A stretch of 64,000 nucleotides of DNA from an uncultured Bacteroidales bacterium (GCA_902776455.1 CACYQI010000008.1:1-64000); one strand, 5' to 3'. Positions 24,127 through 32,885 are shown, counted from the first letter of the stretch. Notes: generated from the letters alone by a model not told the origin. Program-made: numbers and translations.

Positions 24127-25086
24127 GTGAGACAAAGCCGGCTCCATAACAAAGTGGCGGGAAGCGAGTGGACGCTGCCCTTCTGCATCGTGGCGGCCAC
24201 AGCGATGTGGTGGCTGCCGCAGCAGGCCTTCAGTGTGCGTTGCATGTTGGGGCTGGCCTTGTGCCTGCTGACGACCTGCATCGTCATGGAGACGAATGCG
24301 CGCCAACACATCATCCGCATCCGCACCCGCATGATGTCGTGTGTCTGGATAGTGCTGGCGGCGAGCCTTGCCTTCATGCACCCCCTGGGCGAACCCCTCG
24401 TGGCGGCCGCCCTGCTCCTGACGAGCTATCACCTGCTCTTCCGCTGCTATCAGCGCCACCGGCCGCAGCTGGATGTCTTCCATGCCTTCCTCATGCTCGG
24501 CATCGGCAGCTTCTGTGCGCCCGTCATGCTGCTGATGGCCGTCCCCTACTTCCTCTACATCGGCATCTTCCTACGCGCCTTGACGAAGCGGGCCTTCTGG
24601 GCCGGATTGATTGGGCTGGCTGTACCCTATTGGTGCTATGCCGTATGGTGCCAGACCATCAGCCATACGGAAATGCACCTGAAGGCACACTTCACGTTCA
24701 CTCTCTACAAGGATTTTCCGGAATGGCAAGAGGCGTGGCTGTCGATGTCGCTGGCAGCACAAGTCACGGCAGCAGTGGTCTGCCTGCTCAGCATCGTGGG
24801 CATCGTCCACTACCTCCGCACGAACTACGACGACAAGATACGCGTGCGCATGTTCCTTTATATATATGTATCGCAGACGTTGCTCCTGATGGCGTTCCTC
24901 TGGCTGCAGCCTGCGCATTATCAGACCACGATGGCGTTGCTCACAGCCAGTGCCAGCCCGCTCATCGCGCACCATTTTGCACTCTCGCGAGGCATCTCGG
25001 GCACCGTCTTTTTCCTACTTTCTCTGCTGCTCACGGCAGTCATGGCGACCCTGAACCTCTGGCCGGGTTTTGCCACCCTCCTGTAG
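24127..25086 (+). CDS. Polytopic membrane protein, unknown function
   Basis: 319 aa from GTG 24127; no in-frame ATG comes before the first hydrophobic segment. About ten hydrophobic stretches span the whole length (for example WTLPFCIVAATAMWWLP, AFLMLGIGSFCAPVMLLMAV, GTVFFLLSLLLTAVMATL), with short charged loops such as RCYQRHRPQ. I recognise no catalytic motif. It follows purD by about 100 bp of heptamer repeats. It is an integral inner-membrane protein; a transporter-like or scaffold role cannot be told apart. Confidence 0.7.
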   Translation: MRQSRLHNKVAGSEWTLPFCIVAATAMWWLPQQAFSVRCMLGLALCLLTTCIVMETNARQHIIRIRTRMMSCVWIVLAASLAFMHPLGEPLVAAALLLTSYHLLFRCYQRHRPQLDVFHAFLMLGIGSFCAPVMLLMAVPYFLYIGIFLRALTKRAFWAGLIGLAVPYWCYAVWCQTISHTEMHLKAHFTFTLYKDFPEWQEAWLSMSLAAQVTAAVVCLLSIVGIVHYLRTNYDDKIRVRMFLYIYVSQTLLLMAFLWLQPAHYQTTMALLTASASPLIAHHFALSRGISGTVFFLLSLLLTAVMATLNLWPGFATLL

Positions 25087-25121
25087 AGGGGGTTTCACAC
25101 AGCATGCTGTTCGGGCCGATA

Positions 25122-25224
25122 CTCCACGGAGCGTAAGCCGATGCTCCACGGAGCGTAAGCCGATACTCCACGGAGCGTAAGCCGATACTCCACGGAGCGT
25201 AAGCCGATGCAACGTGGAGCGTAA
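25122..25224. repeat. 22-bp-period palindromic array (5 units)
   Basis: CTCCACGGAG cores begin at 25122, 25144, 25166 and 25188, with a variant CAACGTGGAG at 25210, each spaced by GCGTAAGCCGAT. This is the most regular array in the window. There are no unique spacers. Confidence 0.93.
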
Positions 25225-25267
25225 AACCACCCTCCCTTGTGCTTCTTTCCGAAAGGGTTAGTATTTT

Positions 25268-25563
25268 ATTGCTGTCCGGTAAAGTCGGCCTGAAAGGCCA
25301 TTAAGCTGTCAGCCCAGGGCAACGCCCTGGGTTTTTGGCGCAGAAGTAGATTGCGCCCTGAAAGGGCAAAAGCGTTGATTTTATTGCTTTTGCCCTTTCA
25401 GGGCGTGATTTACACATACGTGCTTGTACCCAGGGCGCTGCCCTGGGCTGACAGCTTTCTGCCCCTCCGGGGCGTACCAAGGCCCGAGCAATCTCATCTT
25501 GCTCTGAGTGCCGATAATATCGAGGGTGCAGACAATGATGAAAATCTTTTAGCGGACAGCAAT
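25268..25563. mobile_element. MITE-like inverted-repeat element M2-D
   Basis: Ends ATTGCTGTCCGGTAAA (25268-25283) and TTTAGCGGACAGCAAT (25548-25563) are inverted repeats matching at 15 of 16 bases. Inside are nested palindromes (CCCAGGGC-AACGCCCTGGG; GCCCTGAAAGGGC; CCCAGGGC-GCTGCCCTGGG with CTGTCAG flanks in both orientations). There is no coding capacity, so it is non-autonomous. Confidence 0.75.
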
Positions 25564-25574
25564 ATTAGTATTTA

Positions 25575-25790
25575 ACGTGAATTCGACGAAAATATGATTA
25601 ATGTAAACTTACGGTCTATCATGTGTTAAGCAAACACAAAGACACAAAGACACTAAGTAACAGCCCATGCCATGTAAAGACACAAAGGTTTTGGCTGGGG
25701 AAATCTTTGTGTCTTCAGTTCTGCGGCGTAGCTCTCCGTGTCTTCGTGTCTTTGTGTTTGATTGTCCTTTTGTTTTCATCGAACTCACGT
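25575..25790. mobile_element. MITE-like element M1, copy 1
   Basis: Starts ACGTGAATTCGACGAAAA and ends TTTTCATCGAACTCACGT, imperfect terminal inverted repeats of 18 bp. TATTTA occurs directly on both sides (25569-25574 and 25791-25796), a likely 6-bp target duplication; the right copy contains the TAA stop of the minus-strand FAS1 gene. Inside are inverted arrays of ACACAAAG/CTTTGTGT. A second copy lies at 50426-50637. Confidence 0.8.
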
Positions 25791-25793
25791 TAT

Positions 25794-27968
25794 TTACCAG
25801 ATGTCCTCCAGTTCTTCGGGGCTGTCATAGACTTCCTTGCTGGTGTATTCGAAGTAGTCCATGTAGAATTCCTTTGCCTCTTGGTCGAGGACGGACTTGA
25901 AGCGGATGTAGTAGTTCTGGTGGGGGTAGAGGTAGGCACTTACCATGATGCGGCGCGTCATGTAGTGGAAGGTGCGGATGGAGTTGCTGCTACCGAGCTG
26001 GTTTGTCCATGAGTTGGGCGCCTTCATGAAGCCTTTTGTACGCATGGCCTTGTTGACGCGCTCGTCGTACTCCTCGTCGCCTGTGTCTGCTTCCCAGCCC
26101 ACGTTGGACGGCGTCACCTGGTTGCCGGCCCTCATCTCCAGTCCGCCGAGGCGGAGGTCCATTGGGATGCCGGCCACGGGCATGCTTTCGGGATTGGTGC
26201 CGAAATACACTTGTGCCATGGAGCGTACGTAGGAGCCTGTGGCCACGCCGAAGCGTACCTCGTACTGTCCGGCACGCGGCACGGGCGGCAGCTTCATGGT
26301 GAAGTCGTAGCGACCGATGATGTTGAACTCGTCGCCCTGCAGGTTGTGGTAGCCCGACATGTAGCCTTGCAGGTAGTAGAAGAGCGTTCCCTCGCGTATC
26401 TTAATGCTTTCGATGTAGGGATAGTCTGTGGGGAAGGCCCGCACGTTGGGTGCTCCGTAGGAGTAGTAGGCACAGTTCTGGCGGACATCGTTGTTCATGA
26501 GTTCGGGCATGAGGCAGCAGGCGTCGATGCGGATACGCTGGCTTCCCATCTGGTTGCACACGTTCTCGGTGCAGACGAGCAAGTTGTCGATGGGATAGAC
26601 TATGCCGTTGGCGATGTTGGTGTCGTCTGTTCCAGCTTCGCTATAGGTAAGGATGCGCACGCCGTGGTTCTCTTCGCTCCAGACGGAAGAGCCTTTGAGG
26701 GGCGGGAACTGTCCGCTCTCGTGGTAGTCGTTCACGTTTTCGCGAGTGGGTCCGAACTGTCCTCTTCCGTTTCGCAGACGCGGGAAGCGGTTGAGGTAGA
26801 TGCCGTTGGACTCGCGGCTCTCGTAGGTCTTGAGCAGTCGCGGCAAGCCCATTGTCTGGTAGTAGTCCATGATGGGGATGGTGGGACCCTTGCTGGCGCT
26901 GATGTTATAGCCCAGCTCGTTGTAGTGGATGACCAGCTTCTCGCGGCCGATGCGCTGTGGCAGGAGGTGGTAGGTGACGAACTGGTTGAGCACGTTCATC
27001 TCGTTGGTGTACTCCGTGTCGTAGCGTGTGCCCTGTATGTAATCGAAGAGGCCGGACTCCTGAAGGAACTTGCAGACGTCCTCCACCGTGATTTCCTCGA
27101 CCGGTTTCCCCAGCTTCTCTTCCCAGAAGCTGTCGGTCTCGGCGAAGAGCGTGAAGCCGTAGAAGCGGTGTTGCGGTATGGTGCCCACCTGTCCGACCGA
27201 GGTGTGTTTGGGGAGATCCTTGACGCCTCCGGTCAGATAGAGCATTTCCCATGCTTCGTCGCGATAGGCGTTGAGGGTATCCACGAGGTTGCATGCGACA
27301 ATCAGCTTCGACATGACTCGGTAGCCGCTGCCCGTCGTGTTCGCCCACCTGGTGATGAAGTCGCCCATGCGGTCGTTGCTGGGAGCTATGACGCCGTTCA
27401 CCTGGTGGATGTATCCGTTGGAGAGCATGATGTCGCGGTTCGTGCGGGAGACGAGCGCCTGGCCGTTGATGGAGATGCTGTCGGGGTCGTTTCCGATGAA
27501 GACACGCAGTTTGCGGTTGTTCATGTTCGACAGGACGAACTCGTGCTCGTTGAAGGGGAAGTCCTTGACGGTATAGGCTTCCTGGTCGCCGCTGTCGAGG
27601 ATGCTGTTATAGACGATTACCTTCTTGATGCTGTCCAGGTCGTTGTCGTTCCGGAAGCCTGCCCATGAGGGTTCGTCGATGATGCCCTTTTGGCAGAGCG
27701 TGTCGAGGTAGGACTGGATGGCGTCGTTGGTGGGAGCGAACACGGTGTAGTGCCCTCGGGCCGACATCAGCTGCTTGAGCGTGGTCTTGGACACCACGCT
27801 GACGGGCATCTCGCCCAGCAGGCGTACGTACTCGCTATAGTAGTCCTTACTTTCGAGGTACTGCGTGATGGTTTTTCCCTCAAAAACATAACGTGCCGAT
27901 GTGTCGATGTCTTCTGTGCAAGCCACCAGGGCCAACAGCATGGCAGCTGCCATAAGTAGTTTTTTCAT
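25794..27968 (-). CDS. Fasciclin (FAS1) domain lipoprotein
   Basis: 724 aa. Met at 27968 is chosen because MKKLLMAAAMLLALVAC is a complete lipoprotein signal; an upstream Met adds 13 residues without purpose. A FAS1 domain (about 30-190) has the signature YTVFAPTNDA, and a second, diverged FAS1-like region (about 200-390) follows. The C-terminal half is beta-rich with Arg/Tyr motifs. FAS1 lipoproteins in Bacteroidetes sit on the outer membrane, often with SusC/D systems, and mediate adhesion or glycan binding; no SusC/D pair is nearby. The stop codon lies in the target duplication of M1. Confidence 0.85.
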   Translation of the reverse strand: MKKLLMAAAMLLALVACTEDIDTSARYVFEGKTITQYLESKDYYSEYVRLLGEMPVSVVSKTTLKQLMSARGHYTVFAPTNDAIQSYLDTLCQKGIIDEPSWAGFRNDNDLDSIKKVIVYNSILDSGDQEAYTVKDFPFNEHEFVLSNMNNRKLRVFIGNDPDSISINGQALVSRTNRDIMLSNGYIHQVNGVIAPSNDRMGDFITRWANTTGSGYRVMSKLIVACNLVDTLNAYRDEAWEMLYLTGGVKDLPKHTSVGQVGTIPQHRFYGFTLFAETDSFWEEKLGKPVEEITVEDVCKFLQESGLFDYIQGTRYDTEYTNEMNVLNQFVTYHLLPQRIGREKLVIHYNELGYNISASKGPTIPIMDYYQTMGLPRLLKTYESRESNGIYLNRFPRLRNGRGQFGPTRENVNDYHESGQFPPLKGSSVWSEENHGVRILTYSEAGTDDTNIANGIVYPIDNLLVCTENVCNQMGSQRIRIDACCLMPELMNNDVRQNCAYYSYGAPNVRAFPTDYPYIESIKIREGTLFYYLQGYMSGYHNLQGDEFNIIGRYDFTMKLPPVPRAGQYEVRFGVATGSYVRSMAQVYFGTNPESMPVAGIPMDLRLGGLEMRAGNQVTPSNVGWEADTGDEEYDERVNKAMRTKGFMKAPNSWTNQLGSSNSIRTFHYMTRRIMVSAYLYPHQNYYIRFKSVLDQEAKEFYMDYFEYTSKEVYDSPEELEDIW

Positions 27969-28081
27969 TCGAAAAGATCTGTTTGCGAAGCGCCCGTCGG
28001 AGGGCATCGCAGGTTAATGAATCTGTCAGTTTTAGCAGGGTTGCAGGCCGGAAAATGCTTCCGAACATACACTCCCGCCTG

Positions 28082-28089
28082 CAAATATA
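28082..28089 (-). promoter_or_regulatory. Promoter -7 box for the FAS1 gene
   Basis: On the minus strand the sequence reads TATATTTG, matching TAnnTTTG, and leaves a leader of about 110 nt. No clear -33 was seen. Confidence 0.6.
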
Positions 28090-28285
28090 CGATTTTTTTT
28101 TATAATGTGAACATTTTTGCCGCATAATTATTAAAAAAATTTAATTTGGTGTGTTTCGGACTGCACCCAGTTCTGGCGGGACTGTTGTCGGCGAGAAGCG
28201 AATAAAGGCACTTGCTATGCCGACAATCACGGCCTTGCGAAGCCAATAGTCCGGGCTGGTTCCTACGCGCCCGATGAGTGCAAGG

Positions 28286-28700
28286 ATTGTCAATACTTTT
28301 CGCATATCGACACGTTCTGACGGCGTTTTTTCGCGTCTGCGGCACTTTGGTTCACCGAGAGCGGGAAATGGGCTTATTTTGAGTCGCCGCTGAAAATCAA
28401 TGGGTTGCAAGGGAGGATTTTGCGGAGGCTTGTTAAGAAAGTGTTGGAACAGCATGGCATGCCGTCATACAGAGCAAAGAATGAAGGGGAAAATTGAACG
28501 TGGAGAGGGGGAAGTTAACGTGGAGGAAAAGGCGATGCAACGTGGAGAATCGGCCGACACAACGTGGAGCATCGGAAAAGAAGGCGTGCTGCGTCGTCCG
28601 ATTCCCCTTGCAGCAGTACAAAGTCATGTCGCGATTTTTCGGGAGTATATGCTGGGGGATGGAGGCAAGTCACCGGCCGCGAAGCTCCATTTCCTGCGGA
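28286..28700. repeat. Diverged copy of the 440-bp array-bearing element
   Basis: CACGTTCTGACGGCGTTTTT, GCGGCACTTTGG and GGGCTTATTTTGA occur in the same order and spacing as in the elements at 50685 and 55262. The 22-bp array follows at 28519, then GATTTTTCGGG as in the others. No gene is supported between 28008 and 29131. Confidence 0.65.
28519..28578. repeat. 22-bp-period array (3 units)
   Basis: CGTGGAG cores at 28519, 28541 and 28563, with AATCGGCCGACA and AAAAGGCGATGC as spacers. A further CGTGGAG lies at 28499, off period by two bases. Confidence 0.85.
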
Positions 28701-28799
28701 GAATAATCATTCTACGGAGCCTATGGAGCCAAAGGAGAAAGGCGACGAAGTAACGAAAGCGTCAAAGGAGGCAACAAGCCAAAGCACCGAAGGCGCGGA

Positions 28800-29068
28800 A
28801 GATCACAGACGGGGGTGAACCCCCCGGTAATGGCGCAACGACACGAAAAGTCCCGAAGGGACGACAGACCACAGACGGGGGTGTAACCCCCGGTAACGGC
28901 GCAACGACACGAAAAGTCCCGAAGGGACGAAAGAAACCTAAGCAAGTTGTTATCAAATAAGTTAGATATTCTGTCTCCCCCTCGGGGCTTCCATAACTGA
29001 CTTATTCCTTGCCGGGGGTTTCACCCCCGTCTGTGGTCTCTCGTGCCTTCGGCACTTATTTAGCAGAC
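28800..29068. mobile_element. M2-type inverted-repeat element A, left end truncated
   Basis: A 66-bp tandem duplication (28800-28865 and 28866-28931) carries CACAGACGGGGGTG and AGTCCCGAAGGGACGA. The opposite arm (about 29010-29050) carries CCGGGGGTTT, CACCCCCGTCTGTGGT and TGCCTTCGGCA. The right end TTATTTAGCAGAC resembles the other M2 ends; no left end was found. Confidence 0.65.
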
Positions 29069-29095
29069 GCAAAAGAAAAAAATTTCTCTTTTCCT

Positions 29096-29126
29096 TTTGC
29101 TTTTCGCTCACTTATTCGTAACTTTG
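29096..29126 (+). promoter_or_regulatory. Promoter for the glycosyltransferase cluster, leaderless
   Basis: TTTG (29096-29099), 19 nt, TAACTTTG (29119-29126). The ATG is at 29132, about where transcription should begin, so the mRNA may have no leader. Confidence 0.8.
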
Positions 29127-29131
29127 CAGGC

Positions 29132-30241
29132 ATGAAGCCCTCTTTAGTCGATATTCCTGTGCTCATTCTGTTCTTCAACAGGCCGCAGCAGCTCAGCCAG
29201 GTCTTTGCCCAGGTGCGCAAGGCCCGTCCCTCGCGGCTCTTCCTCTATCAGGACGGCCCGCGCTCCGATGCCGACATGCCCGGAATCCTTGCCTGCCGAA
29301 AGGTGGTGGACGAGGTGGACTGGGAATGCAAGGTCGAGAAATTCTATCAGGAAAAGAACTTCGGATGCGACCCTTCCGAGTTCATCTCGCAGAAATGGGC
29401 TTTCAGCCAGGTCGATAAATGCGTCGTGCTCGAGGACGACGACGTGCCGGCCGTCAGCTTCTTCAGCTTCTGCAAGGAGATGCTCGACCGCTACGAGAAC
29501 GACCGGCGCATCACGATGATAAGCGGCTTCAACGTGGAGGAACAGACAGCCGACGCAGAGGGCGACTACTTCTTCACCACGAACTTCAGCATCTGGGGCT
29601 GGGCCTCGTGGCGACGCGTCGTGGACCAATGGGACGAACACTACACGTGGCTCGACGACCCCGTCGCCGTCCGCCAGCTGGAGGAACTGATACGCGAGCG
29701 CGGATACCGCGACGACTTCCTGCCCATGTGCCGAAAGCATCGTGAGCAAGGCAAAGCGTTCTACGAGACCATCTTCTGGTCGCACATGCTCCTCTCCAAC
29801 GGCCTCGCCATCGTGCCCCGCAGGAACATGATAAACAACCTTGGCGCCACAGCCGACAGCACCCACTTCGGAGGCTCGCTCGAAACGATGCCCAAGGGCT
29901 ACCGACGCATCTTTACGATGAATCGCTATGAGCTCCCCTTCGGAGTGAAGAGTGAAGAACGAAGAGCGAAGAATGAAAGTAACAAACAGGGGGCAGAAGG
30001 AAACTCTGATTCTACACTCTTCACTCTTCACTCTTCACTCGCTCATCCGCCCTTCGTCGTAGAGCACGTGGCCTATCGCCACCGCGCCTATCGCATCATG
30101 GGATGGATGTCGCCGATGACAAAAACAGCCCGTTCCATCGAGGAATTATGGCTTAACCTGCGCTACGGCAACTTCAAGTACATCTTCAAATCCATTCGCA
30201 ACCGCATCAACAAATGGATGGGGAAGGAGGCATACCGATGA
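29132..30241 (+). CDS. Glycosyltransferase, GT-A fold (HlpA/GNT-I-like)
   Basis: 369 aa. VDIPVLILFFNRPQQLSQVF starts the nucleotide-sugar fold. KCVVLEDDDVPA contains the DxD-type metal site, and FSIWGWASWRRVWD-like sequence is typical of the family once labelled hemolytic protein HlpA. It would transfer a sugar to a surface glycan; donor and acceptor are unknown. Residues about 271-303 come from an in-frame heptamer insertion with a 16-bp inverted repeat (29943-30040). The stop overlaps the start of the GT4 gene by ATGA, so these form an operon. Confidence 0.8.
   Translation: MKPSLVDIPVLILFFNRPQQLSQVFAQVRKARPSRLFLYQDGPRSDADMPGILACRKVVDEVDWECKVEKFYQEKNFGCDPSEFISQKWAFSQVDKCVVLEDDDVPAVSFFSFCKEMLDRYENDRRITMISGFNVEEQTADAEGDYFFTTNFSIWGWASWRRVVDQWDEHYTWLDDPVAVRQLEELIRERGYRDDFLPMCRKHREQGKAFYETIFWSHMLLSNGLAIVPRRNMINNLGATADSTHFGGSLETMPKGYRRIFTMNRYELPFGVKSEERRAKNESNKQGAEGNSDSTLFTLHSSLAHPPFVVEHVAYRHRAYRIMGWMSPMTKTARSIEELWLNLRYGNFKYIFKSIRNRINKWMGKEAYR
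29943..30040 (+). repeat. Heptamer tracts forming a 16-bp inverted repeat inside a glycosyltransferase gene
   Basis: GAGTGAA-type units (five, 29943-29977) and their inverted counterparts (TCACTCT units) before 30040. GAGTGAAGAGTGAAGA (29943-29958) pairs perfectly with 30025-30040. The insert stays in frame. Confidence 0.9.
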
Positions 30242-31434
30242 AAGTCCTGCTGGTCAGCACAAGCGAAGGCGGCGGAGGCGGCATAGCAGCACGTCGCCTC
30301 TTGGAGGCCCTCTGCAAGAACGGCGTGGAGGCCAAGATGATGGTGCGCGACAAGCAGTCGGCCGACCCTCGCGTCGTCAAGGTGGGTAGCAGGCTGCCGA
30401 AGATCATCGAACGGCTCGCCATCCTGCCCCGTTGCGGTTTCCGGCACTCGCAGCTCTGGCAAACGGACATCGCCAACGTGGGCATCGGCATAACAGGCAC
30501 AAGAGAGTTCCGCGAGGCCGACGTTGTCCACCTGCATTGGGTGTGTCAGGGAATGATTTCTCTCGATGAAATGGGCGAAATTCTAAGCAGCGGGAAGCAA
30601 ATCGTATGGACGCTTCACGACGAATGGCCCTATCTCGGCGTCTGCCATTACCGTGGCGAATGCAAGGAAAAGGAGTGCCGCAAGTGTCCGCTTCTCTGCG
30701 GCTCCTTACCTTATTATATATATAAGAAGAAGCACGCCATGTACGGGCAATGGCATCCCACCTTCGTCGGATGCAGCCAATGGATTACCGACGAAGCCCG
30801 GAAAGCCATGCCAGCAGAGCGCGTGGAGCACATCAACAACTGCATCCCGTCCGCCCTCTTCCGTCCCATCGACATGCTGCAGGCACGCAAGGCCCTCGCT
30901 TTGCCGACGGACAAACGCTTGCTCCTCTTCTGCAGCCAAAAGGTGACAGACGAGCGCAAGGGCATCGCATACCTTGCCGAAGCACTTGAACGACTCCACA
31001 GGGACGACGTGCATCTGGCTATCGTCGGCAAGGACTCCGAACAGATTCCGTTGCCCGGCAACCTGAGCATCACGCGCTTCGGCTCCGTCGGGGAAGAAGC
31101 GATGCCGACACTCTACAACGCTGCCGACGTGTTCCTCACGCCAAGCCTGCAGGACAACCTGCCCAACACGATAGCCGAAGCCATGAGCTGCGGCACGCCC
31201 TGCGTAGGCTTCGATATCGGAGGCATACCCGAAATGATTGACCACAAACAGAGTGGCTACGTGGCTCGCTACCGCGATGCCGCCGACCTGGCAGAAGGCA
31301 TCCGCTACGTCCTCAGCCACGACCTGCGGCAAGCCGCTTGCGAAAAGGCTGCCAAGGCTTTCGACGAGGCACACGTAGCACGCCAATACATAAGCCTCTA
31401 CACTCAGTCAGACTACTCCGAGCATTCAGAATAA
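30238..31434 (+). CDS. Glycosyltransferase family 4
   Basis: 398 aa from ATG 30238, overlapping the previous stop. The N-terminal Rossmann half has VLLVSTSEGGGGGIAARRLLEAL and VVHLHWV. The C-terminal half has the GT4 donor-site pattern: FCSQKVTDERKGIAYLAEAL, then PSLQDNLPNTIAEAMSCGTPCVGFDIGGIPEMI with the EX7E-like stretch. A CxxxxCxxCP cluster (GECKEKECRKCPL) in the acceptor half is common in Bacteroidetes members that build capsule or O-antigen. It is cytoplasmic or membrane-associated. It is the second of three glycosyltransferases, which together probably extend one surface polysaccharide. Confidence 0.9.
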   Translation: MKVLLVSTSEGGGGGIAARRLLEALCKNGVEAKMMVRDKQSADPRVVKVGSRLPKIIERLAILPRCGFRHSQLWQTDIANVGIGITGTREFREADVVHLHWVCQGMISLDEMGEILSSGKQIVWTLHDEWPYLGVCHYRGECKEKECRKCPLLCGSLPYYIYKKKHAMYGQWHPTFVGCSQWITDEARKAMPAERVEHINNCIPSALFRPIDMLQARKALALPTDKRLLLFCSQKVTDERKGIAYLAEALERLHRDDVHLAIVGKDSEQIPLPGNLSITRFGSVGEEAMPTLYNAADVFLTPSLQDNLPNTIAEAMSCGTPCVGFDIGGIPEMIDHKQSGYVARYRDAADLAEGIRYVLSHDLRQAACEKAAKAFDEAHVARQYISLYTQSDYSEHSE

Positions 31435-31454
31435 TCAGACTACTCCGAAAGAAC

Positions 31455-32234
31455 ATGAACCCCCTCATCACCATAGCAACCGTCACCTACAATGCCGAAG
31501 CCACGCTGGAGCGCACGTTGGAGAGTGTAGCCCAGCAGGACTATGCCCGCATAGAGCACCTCATCATCGACGGCTGCTCTACAGACCACACGCTTTCCCT
31601 CGTCGGACGATACGTCGAACAGAACCAGGCACGCCACAACATACGCCTCATCTGCGAACCGGACAACGGCCTCTACGACGCTATGAACAAGGCTCTGCTC
31701 AATGCCACAGGCGAGTACATCGTGTTCCTTAACGCAGGCGACCGCCTTCACAGCACCGACACCATCTCCGCCATTGCACGGCAGACGGGCTGGGTGAAAG
31801 GCGACCACAGGCATCCCGCCATCCTCTACGGCGACACGCATCTGGTCGATGCCGAAGGAAACTTCTTGCGTCGCCGCCGGCTCACACCGCCGGAAGAACT
31901 GAAGTTCAAGTCTTTCCTCGACGGAATGCGCGTCTGCCACCAGTCGTTCTACGTCCGCACAGACCTTGCCAAGCAGGAGCCTTACGACCTCCACTACCGC
32001 TTCTCCGCCGACTTCGACTGGTGCATCCGCCTCATCCTCCTTGCAGCAAAGCGACGACTAAGGATAGTCAACACGCAACTTGTGCTCACAGACTACCTCA
32101 ACGAAGGCATGACGACACGCAACCACCGCGCTTCGCTCATGGAGCGTCTGCACATCATGGCGCACTACTACGGCTGGCCCGCCACCGTGCTACGGCACTT
32201 CTGGTTCATCGTCCGGGCAGTTATTAAAAGGTGA
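31455..32234 (+). CDS. Glycosyltransferase family 2
   Basis: 259 aa from ATG 31455, 20 bp after the GT4 gene; the open frame upstream only overlaps that gene. PLITIATVTYNAEATLERTLESV, HLIIDGCSTDHT and EPDNGLYDAMNKAL are the classic GT2 motifs, with NAGDRL as the metal-binding DxD equivalent. Such WcaE-like enzymes add sugars in capsule or O-antigen synthesis. A GTGAAAA heptamer tract separates it from rnhB. Confidence 0.92.
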   Translation: MNPLITIATVTYNAEATLERTLESVAQQDYARIEHLIIDGCSTDHTLSLVGRYVEQNQARHNIRLICEPDNGLYDAMNKALLNATGEYIVFLNAGDRLHSTDTISAIARQTGWVKGDHRHPAILYGDTHLVDAEGNFLRRRRLTPPEELKFKSFLDGMRVCHQSFYVRTDLAKQEPYDLHYRFSADFDWCIRLILLAAKRRLRIVNTQLVLTDYLNEGMTTRNHRASLMERLHIMAHYYGWPATVLRHFWFIVRAVIKR

Positions 32235-32255
32235 AAAAGTGAAAAGTGAAAAGTG
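32231..32255 (+). repeat. Heptamer tract GTGAAAA abutting the rnhB start
   Basis: Three GTGAAAA units plus one extra A and a final GTG run directly into ATG 32256, occupying the place of a ribosome binding site. Confidence 0.85.
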
Positions 32256-32876
32256 ATGCTGTTGCCTTACTACCATAAAGATGTCATCGAAGCCGGATGC
32301 GACGAAGCCGGTCGCGGCTGCCTGGCAGGGCCGGTCTTTGCTGCTGCTGTCATTCTGCCCCAAGGGTCAATGGACGACGGTCCGTGGTCCATGCTGAACG
32401 ACTCCAAGCAGCTCAGCGAGAAGAAGCGTTATGCCCTCAGGGAAGTCATAGAGCGAGAGGCACTTGCCTGGGCAGTGGGCATCGTCACAAACGAAGAGAT
32501 AGACAAGGTCAACATACTCCGTGCCAGCATCTTGGCCATGCACCGTGCCCTCGACCAGCTCGAGCTGCGACCGCAAGAAGTCATCGTCGATGGCAACCGC
32601 TTCATGCCGTACAAGGACCTTCCCTACACGACCATCGTCAAAGGCGACGGCAAGTACATGAGCATAGCCGCAGCAAGCATCCTGGCCAAAACGTACCGCG
32701 ACGACTTCATGCTGAGGCTTCACGAGGAGTTCCCCGCTTACCATTGGGACAAGAACAAAGGCTACCCGGCCCCCGCCCACAGGCAAGCCATCCGCCAGCA
32801 CGGCACAACGCCCTATCACCGCATGACCTTCAACCTGCTCGGCTCGCCGCAACTGGAGTTCGACTTCAGCCCTTAA
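32256..32876 (+). CDS. rnhB: Ribonuclease HII
   Basis: 206 aa from ATG 32256; a GTG one codon earlier belongs to the heptamer tract. It cuts RNA in RNA-DNA hybrids in the cytoplasm. [22 protein letters not shown] carries the catalytic Asp-Glu pair; VDGNRF and [21 protein letters not shown] are further active-site segments, and [16 protein letters not shown] closes the domain. Residues [11 protein letters not shown] before LNDSKQL are unusual for the family and are encoded by a 28-bp heptamer-type tract (32366-32393). Confidence 0.94.
   Translation: MLLPYYHKDVIEAGCDEAGRGCLAGPVFAAAVILPQGSMDDGPWSMLNDSKQLSEKKRYALREVIEREALAWAVGIVTNEEIDKVNILRASILAMHRALDQLELRPQEVIVDGNRFMPYKDLPYTTIVKGDGKYMSIAAASILAKTYRDDFMLRLHEEFPAYHWDKNKGYPAPAHRQAIRQHGTTPYHRMTFNLLGSPQLEFDFSP
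32366..32393 (+). repeat. Heptamer-type tract inside rnhB, 4 units
   Basis: GTCAATG, GACGACG, GTCCGTG, GTCCATG: 28 bp, also holding an ATGGAC/GTCCAT inverted repeat. It lengthens the loop before LNDSKQL. Confidence 0.75.
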
Positions 32877-32885
32877 ACCTCTGTG

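Noticed and set aside
25122..25224. Possible CRISPR array
   Set aside because: Units are contiguous at 22 bp with no unique spacers, the unit is too short, and no cas gene is present in the window.
25094..25793. Insertion sequence with transposase
   Set aside because: Terminal inverted repeats are present but no frame encodes a transposase; treated as non-autonomous elements.
26211..27668. Long frame antisense to the FAS1 gene
   Set aside because: Val/Asp/Glu-rich composition typical of the reverse strand of a GC-rich gene; no promoter, no recognisable domain.
28400..28956. Short frames in the 28.4-29.0 kb intergenic region
   Set aside because: They translate the 22-bp array and the M2 repeat; similar frames appear at every copy of these repeats.
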